From Aurelia coerulea (lineage: Eukaryota > Cnidaria > Scyphozoa > Semaeostomeae > Ulmaridae): a stretch of 64,000 nt of DNA. The notes beneath the pieces were generated by a model. It ran no database searches, was not told the origin of the DNA, and worked only from the letters and a program-made list of their open reading frames with translations. The DNA lies in assembly GCA_039566865.1 (NCBI GenBank), contig CM076955.1, positions 3,474,501 through 3,538,500 on the forward strand, written 5' to 3'. The translations under genes and the position numbers were made by a program. Shown piece by piece: positions 58,725-64,000 of the stretch (position 1 is the stretch's first letter; each line of letters starts with the position of its first letter).

Positions 58725-61700
58725 AGTCAAGGCTTATCTAATCCCAACGCTAATTGTTTCCTTGTAGCAAGACAAATATTTCCCTCCACATCATATTGCC
58801 TTTACATCCATTATCACGATTAACTTTATTGTATGGTATGTCAGAGGCGTACGCAGCACCTCAGAAGTGAGGGGGTCTGGGGCGTAGCCCCAGAAAAATT
58901 TTTGTGACCACGCCCTTCAGACGGTCGGAAAATGAGGGAAACGCCCTTTTTACTTATATTTTGCATCGTAAACATTGGTATGTACTTTCTTCGGAGCCAG
59001 TCCCGCTCTAGGGCCCTCTAGAACAGTCTTTCAGATCATAAAAGAGCAGACCAAACTTTCTGCTCTGCAACTTACTTCATCCCAGTTTGAATGAAAAAGA
59101 GCATACAGTACAGTACCACCCTTTTCGCACCTTATGGTCAAATTATTCTGAACTGACAATTTTCCAAGAGTTTGATCAGCAGACAGTATGTTTATCACTT
59201 CGGAAAAATAAATCTAGCCCCAAGTCATCTTTTTCCCGAATCTAATCCCTCCTCCACAGCAGTCATAAACACAAACATACTTCAAAATTCTGCAAAACTA
59301 CAAGATAACCATCGAATCGAAAAAATACTGGCTTATCGTACGTACAAGATTACACGATGAATACATACTTTTACGAAACGGTAAATAATGAAAAGCAGCC
59401 CAAGCTGGTCTTGAAATGGTTAATTTTTTGCCGAACAGGTCCTATGGAATAGCATTCGAGAGCCTTGCCAATGGCATTCAAGGCACTTGTAAGCTGGCCC
59501 AGATTGAGTACCATCCTTGAACGTTTTAATTATCTCCTTTGACAGCATGAACGAGTCAATTAGAGCGATCTTCAATGCGTACGTGTTCCCAAAACAAGGA
59601 GAGTTGTTTGGTTCGTACTTGCTTCGACATTCATCGGAACGAGACGCGAAGGAAGAACCATGTGTCCTTCAACTCAGGGCCAAAAACAATCCGTCTTTGC
59701 GAGGAACGATTCTCCTATTATTCTCGAAACTGTTTGAGATTCCCGATTACCGTTCGGAAAGTAGAACAGCCGTGGCTAGAAAAATATGAAGATACCAACT
59801 TTAAATGGTGCAATAGGATTCAGTAAAAGAGGCTCCGATTTCAAACTACCGGAGTTTACTGCAGCGCGTGCATAAATTATTGTCCATGCTTACATGCTTT
59901 GTATTTTGAAAAAATCTGTACGAATTACACTACAAAATTCATCTAAATTTGCCAGCACTATTGGTTGAACCTAAGTTTGAGATTAAGAGTTAATTGATCT
60001 CACTACAACATACGAAAATAAGCAAATTCCTTGCACGCTAAACGTAAACATAAGGCATAGCTTCTGCAGGGGTAAAACTGGGTTTGAGCTGTGGGTAAAA
60101 TGGGTAATGTTGATGGCCAGAAAATGGTAGATTGTGAACTGTTAAGACAACATTTGCAACATAAAGGTGGGAAGCCTGCCAGTTCACCTGGTAGACCCAT
60201 CATCCTAAAGAATAAAGGGTCTACGAAATAAAGAGATATTGCTACGACTGCCTAATTAATTATGTTCGTCCTCTATTCAAATAATGTGCGAAGTGCGTCT
60301 CCATAAAGGCTGCATAAATCATGTTCCAGAAATCTGGAATCGTAGCAAGCTTTTCCCCTTTGTTTCGTAGACCCTTCCAGATAGTGGGTCTACCCTCAGG
60401 CTACAAGGTGGGTAGGTAAAACAGTTTTTAGCTGGACAAGGTCCATGAATAAATCGATATTTATACACATTTTTGCAGTACCCATTTTACTCCAAGCTTA
60501 CCCATTTGGACCACTTTAGACCCTCAAATATAAAGAAATGGATATTAAATACAGAATAAAATAAATACAGCAGGGCTTCTCAACCGACGCAAACCACGTG
60601 GCAAGAGAATGGATAAAAATTAGATTACGAGAGATAGAAAATGAGGTTGAGAGAGATGGAAAGGGAATTCTAGGTTCTTAAATGCTACAAAACAAAAGCT
60701 GCATGACGTAAATGTGAATAAAATTCTGCGATAAGTGTCTTTGACGATCATCAATTAAAGGTTAATATCGAAAAGAAATACTCACGAAAGGAGTTCTCAA
60801 AGTATGTATGCTTAGTAATACACTCCACTGTTAAAATAAAATATAAATTTCTCGTACACACTACTAGGCCATGACGCAAATAATTAACAGACATTCTTTA
60901 AGAAGTTGTAAGTCTTACTTGGACTAACTGCACAATCTCTGTTTGCTCTTTAGAATTGTCCAACAACAATAAAGTGAAGCAAGATCGAGCTTAGCTTCGA
61001 GAAAGCAAGAGTTACTGACACATCCTTTTATCACCGTTTAGTTGAGATCTCTTCTTAATTGCAATTAGTTCTCAGTATCCACCTATCTTTATAGATATGC
61101 AAGAAACGTCTAAACAATTAAAAAATATTTGGATATTTGCGACTAGGCCCACGCGTTAATATAAGTTAACATAAGATTGCTGTAATAATGCTTTTGATTC
61201 AAATACAATATTAATCCAGAAAACAATTTGTCCAAAGAAATCAATTACAAAAATAGCCAGCAAAAGTTACTGAATAAATGAGTCCACAAGCATACGGTTA
61301 AAAATCTTTATAGAAGCCGACGAAAATGGCTATTACATCTCTCCTTGGCATGAACGGCTTGAAAGGAACTCTAGGCTCTTTACTATAACTAGTTCGCATG
61401 CTTCTCTGATCATCTCGATCATTTTCAAACTTACAGTGTTTTAAACCCCGCAAGCTTTGTGGAGGAAATTTCGAGTTGGCATCCCCCCTCGCCCCCCATT
61501 GCAATGTTGGAGGCTGATGGAAATATCATAGATGAGTTGACAAGTATGTGTTCTTCAAGCAACCAGCATTGCAAAGGGGGAGGGGGGTCATCAGCAGTGC
61601 AAGGTAGTAGTTTACATGCAGGGAAGACCTCTCTCAACTCATCTGTCCCAACGAAGTTTAGTCCGCGATTGTAGTGTCAATCAAAATACAAGAAACTCTA

Positions 61701-61999
61701 TTTTGGGTGTGAGCCCCAAAGAGTTTCTTAAAAGAAGGGGAGCGCAAAGCATTATGGTCGGTTGCAAACGAGGGTAAGTTGGACAACAGGAAATTCTCCC
61801 ACAACACAATCTCATTGATTCAGCTTTGCAAATCAATAAAAACGTTTGTCATTATGAAATAATCAAGATTCAAGAATGTCAGAGTATAATCATACCAAAG
61901 CACTTCAAGCTATTCTATGACAAGCAAAAAATGTAACAGCCATATGCATAAGCTTGTTAAAGATTTAAAGCCGATGTTTGGTTTACATGAACAAGATTC
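58725..61999. other. Intergenic, endonuclease IV to anoctamin
   Basis: No gene was recognised. The words GGGGGTCTGGGGCGTAGCCC lie near 58870, a phrase common in dispersed repeats. One TIR element at 60069-60508 is listed separately. The open frames at 59517-59789 and 61459-61674 have no known domain. The anoctamin 3' UTR should lie just left of 62000. Confidence 0.45.
60069..60508. mobile_element. TIR element with GGGTAAAATGGGTAA words
   Basis: GGGGTAAAACTGGG...GTGGGTAAAATGGGTAA at the left faces TACCCATTTTACTCCAAGCTTACCC at the right. Inside, a second pair is formed by GGGTCTACGAAAT and TTTCGTAGACCC. The same GGGTAAAATGGGTAA words occur at about 42365. Confidence 0.5.
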
Positions 62000-63211
62000 T
62001 TACAGCATCTGTGTCTCGGTTTGAGTGAGATCTGTTTTTGGCCTCAAGAAGCTGCCTCCATCGCCCGTTCGAGAGCGAGACTTTCTCCTCCCATCAGCCT
62101 CCTTGTGACCTCTTTCTCTCTGTTTTGTGAGGAACTCTTCACGTTTAATCTTCAAGTCAAGATCCTTTGGAATGTCAGGTACAATGTATGCTATGAGTCT
62201 CGTGCTGAACGTGATAAACCATTGGAAAACAAACACGAAAGCGAGTCTTGCAGCCAAAATGACCCAGTACTCTTTATTCAAGTTGTACGGCGAGTATGGT
62301 TCATGGAAGCCAGGGTATCTACAAGACGGAATACATGCAGTCAGCAGGAAATTATGCCGTATTATCAATCACTGCAGTAGGACACTGCAGTCTCGCGCTC
62401 TATTATATACAATCATAAAATATCAAAATGTACAAAGCAACGACCACGCGTGTCCTTTACTAGAATAAAGAAAAAACATGTGTCCATTGCAGCGAAATAA
62501 GCCAGAATTGCAAAAACCGCCTTCCTCCAAGCCATATTCTGTTTTTTTGGAGATGCAAGATTCGCATGTTACAGATATCTGAGTTTTGAATAAAAAGTAA
62601 GAGATCATTAATACATCTGTTAAACAACAGAGTGCCAAAGACTGACCCCTGTGGAACATCATGTGTTATTAGGTCTTTCTAAGAACTGAAGGAACCATTT
62701 ACCTTGACTCTCTGTTGTCTGTTTGTGAGGTAATCGTTAATGAGTGTTAATGCTCCGCGAAAGAAGCCATAGGCATGCAATTTGCAATCAAGAGGTCATT
62801 TCTAATGCAAAGAGAGTACGGTTGTTCAAATCCTGCTTTCTGATTGGAACAAAAAATGTAAAGCAGCTTGAAATGTTTGTATGGTTTTACAGCTCCAGGC
62901 AAACAAGGCTGTCGCTTCACATCATTTCAATATGAGCGAAAGTTGAGGGTCTTTGTTGAGCAAGGCTACTCAGCTTCTATAACAAAATGGGACATAAAAA
63001 CATACCTGCATGTGGGCATGGTATAATTGACGGTAGATGTTGGTTTATCCGGTCTTGAGTTCTTCGTGAAATCTTTCACATTGAAATAAGACAAGCTGTG
63101 GTTGACATAACCATGGAGAGATCCATCCGGACTGATCTTGTATGTGTACACGAGTTTTGGAATCAGCTCCGATGTGAAGGCCAAAACAAATGCATTGACA
63201 AGGATGGATAG
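62000..63211 (-). CDS. Anoctamin (TMEM16 family), last two exons
   Basis: Minus-strand exons 63006-63211 and 62000-62318 join in phase to 174 C-terminal residues plus stop. The translation has LSILVNAFVLAFTSELIPKL, GSLHGYVNHSLSYFNVKDF, and after the junction NKEYWVILAARLAFVFVFQW and AYIVPDIPKDLDLKIKREEF. This matches the last transmembrane helices and the VPDIPKD motif of anoctamins. The tail (GHKEADGRRKSRSRTGDGGS) is basic. Anoctamins are calcium-activated chloride channels or lipid scramblases; which this is cannot be told from the C-terminus. The preceding exons must lie beyond 63211 and none was found before the window ends. A LINE remnant sits in the last intron. Confidence 0.9.
62560..62800 (-). 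pseudogene. LINE reverse-transcriptase domain remnant
   Basis: The minus-strand translation has LTLINDYLTNRQQRVKVNGS, a stop, then KDLITHDVPQGSVFGTLLFN and INDLLLF. This is the 'VPQGSVLGPLLFN' reverse-transcriptase motif region of non-LTR elements. One in-frame stop and one upstream frameshift (LIA / LHAYGFF) show that it is dead. It lies in the last anoctamin intron, on the gene's strand. Confidence 0.8.
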
Positions 63212-63644
63212 CTGTGAAGGAGATTAGGTGTTTTGTAAGACATATTCTTCCATAAGACACTCGTTTTCCTGCGTTCACTTAAAGGGCACCCATCTCCAAA
63301 TTTCGGTCAAAACAGGGATTTTGCAGCTGTTTGCTAGGCTCCTATCACACGGACTTTTAATTTTTTTTCAAAATGAAAGCATTATTTCCAAGATAAGTCC
63401 TTATACGTTAAAGAGAACAAGCCAAACATTCATATCCCTTACGATTGCTCGGATATAAGTGGATCTTCAACGGTGTCTTTGAAACGGCTTACGTGAAGCC
63501 ATCAAACAAACTGCAGAAAACGATGGGCACGATCCTAAAACAATGGTTTTTAAAGATTTGTTTACAATTTGGCAACTGAGCCCCTTATCATAAACCTGAA
63601 TTATAAACAGTATCTTTCATGTAATATTCCTTGGTGTGGCAACG

Positions 63645-64000
63645 GCCTAAATTAACTAAACAAACGTACATCAAATTTCTAAGGACGTTAGAAATGCAAA
63701 GAGATACTATAGTATTTTGAGGTAACATGAAATTTCCCCCTGTTCGCTTTCCTTTATCCCTTTTCCTTTTTTCTTTTCATTCCTCCTTTCTTTCTTTTTT
63801 TTCTTTTTGGAGACCTGAAAACATTTCCGTTACCATTGGTACCGTGACCCGCTATTTTTCGACCCCTGTAAAAATTTCGGATGAGCAAGAATTTCGGATG
63901 GCAACATTTTTGAATGGTAAAATCATGGCTGTTTAGACGCCGCAGTTGTAAACAGCCTAAATTAACTGAACAAACGTACATCAAATTTTCTAAGGACGTT
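63645..64000. repeat. Direct repeat pair of 45 bp
   Basis: GCCTAAATTAACTAAACAAA, then CGTACATCAAATTTCTAAGGACGTT, occurs at 63645-63689 and again at 63955-64000, where the window ends. The 265 bp between them include a T-rich tract and a segment (about 63800-63870) related to 48970-49060. It could be two copies of a longer repeat or a local duplication. It lies in anoctamin intronic or upstream sequence. Confidence 0.6.

Overview
This window reads as nuclear DNA of an invertebrate animal. Split genes with GT-AG introns of about 0.5 to 4 kb lie in AT-rich sequence that is crowded with short inverted-repeat elements, SINEs and LINE debris. An endonuclease IV gene (a family vertebrates lack), a SINE with a Nin-DC-like core, and GGGGGGTAC-ended elements of a kind I associate with corals and anemones point to an anthozoan cnidarian. 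The animal assignment is firm; the anthozoan assignment is inference.

Layout from left to right. 1-2825: repeats only. 2826-10193 (+): the 3' part of a TXNDC11-like thioredoxin gene. 12867-15792 (+): complete mitochondrial acyl carrier protein (NDUFAB1). 19018-23670 (-): complete NUDCD3. 24228-27410 (-): complete RPP21, head to head with SRP68 at 27945-41904 (+, 11 exons, complete). 43662-46185 (+): complete MOSMO. 47452-50015 (+): complete TMEM11. 53530-58083 (-): complete endonuclease IV, whose only intron holds about 57 copies of a 33-bp satellite. 62000-63211 (-): the last two exons of an anoctamin that continues past the right edge. I joined exons by hand from splice signals and protein similarity. 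For every gene called complete, the joined length is a whole number of codons close to the length I know for the family.

The genes are unrelated housekeeping functions: ER thiol chemistry, mitochondrial lipoate/complex I, dynein and Hsp90 co-chaperone, RNase P, signal recognition particle, Hedgehog membrane modulation, mitochondrial cristae, base-excision repair, ion or lipid transport. They form no operon or pathway. The only regulatory coupling suggested is a shared promoter between RPP21 and SRP68.

The accessory content is the more unusual part. It includes long-TIR foldback elements with 9-bp target duplications, one inserted in another; three TTAA-flanked elements; two TTA-flanked elements; a 178-bp TA-flanked MITE present twice; a tRNA-derived SINE present four times; a tRNA/5S-like composite SINE; a 148-bp-arm hairpin; and the 33-bp satellite, which is open on both strands. 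I found no convincing new multi-gene system. Repeat boundaries were set by eye and may be off by a few bases.
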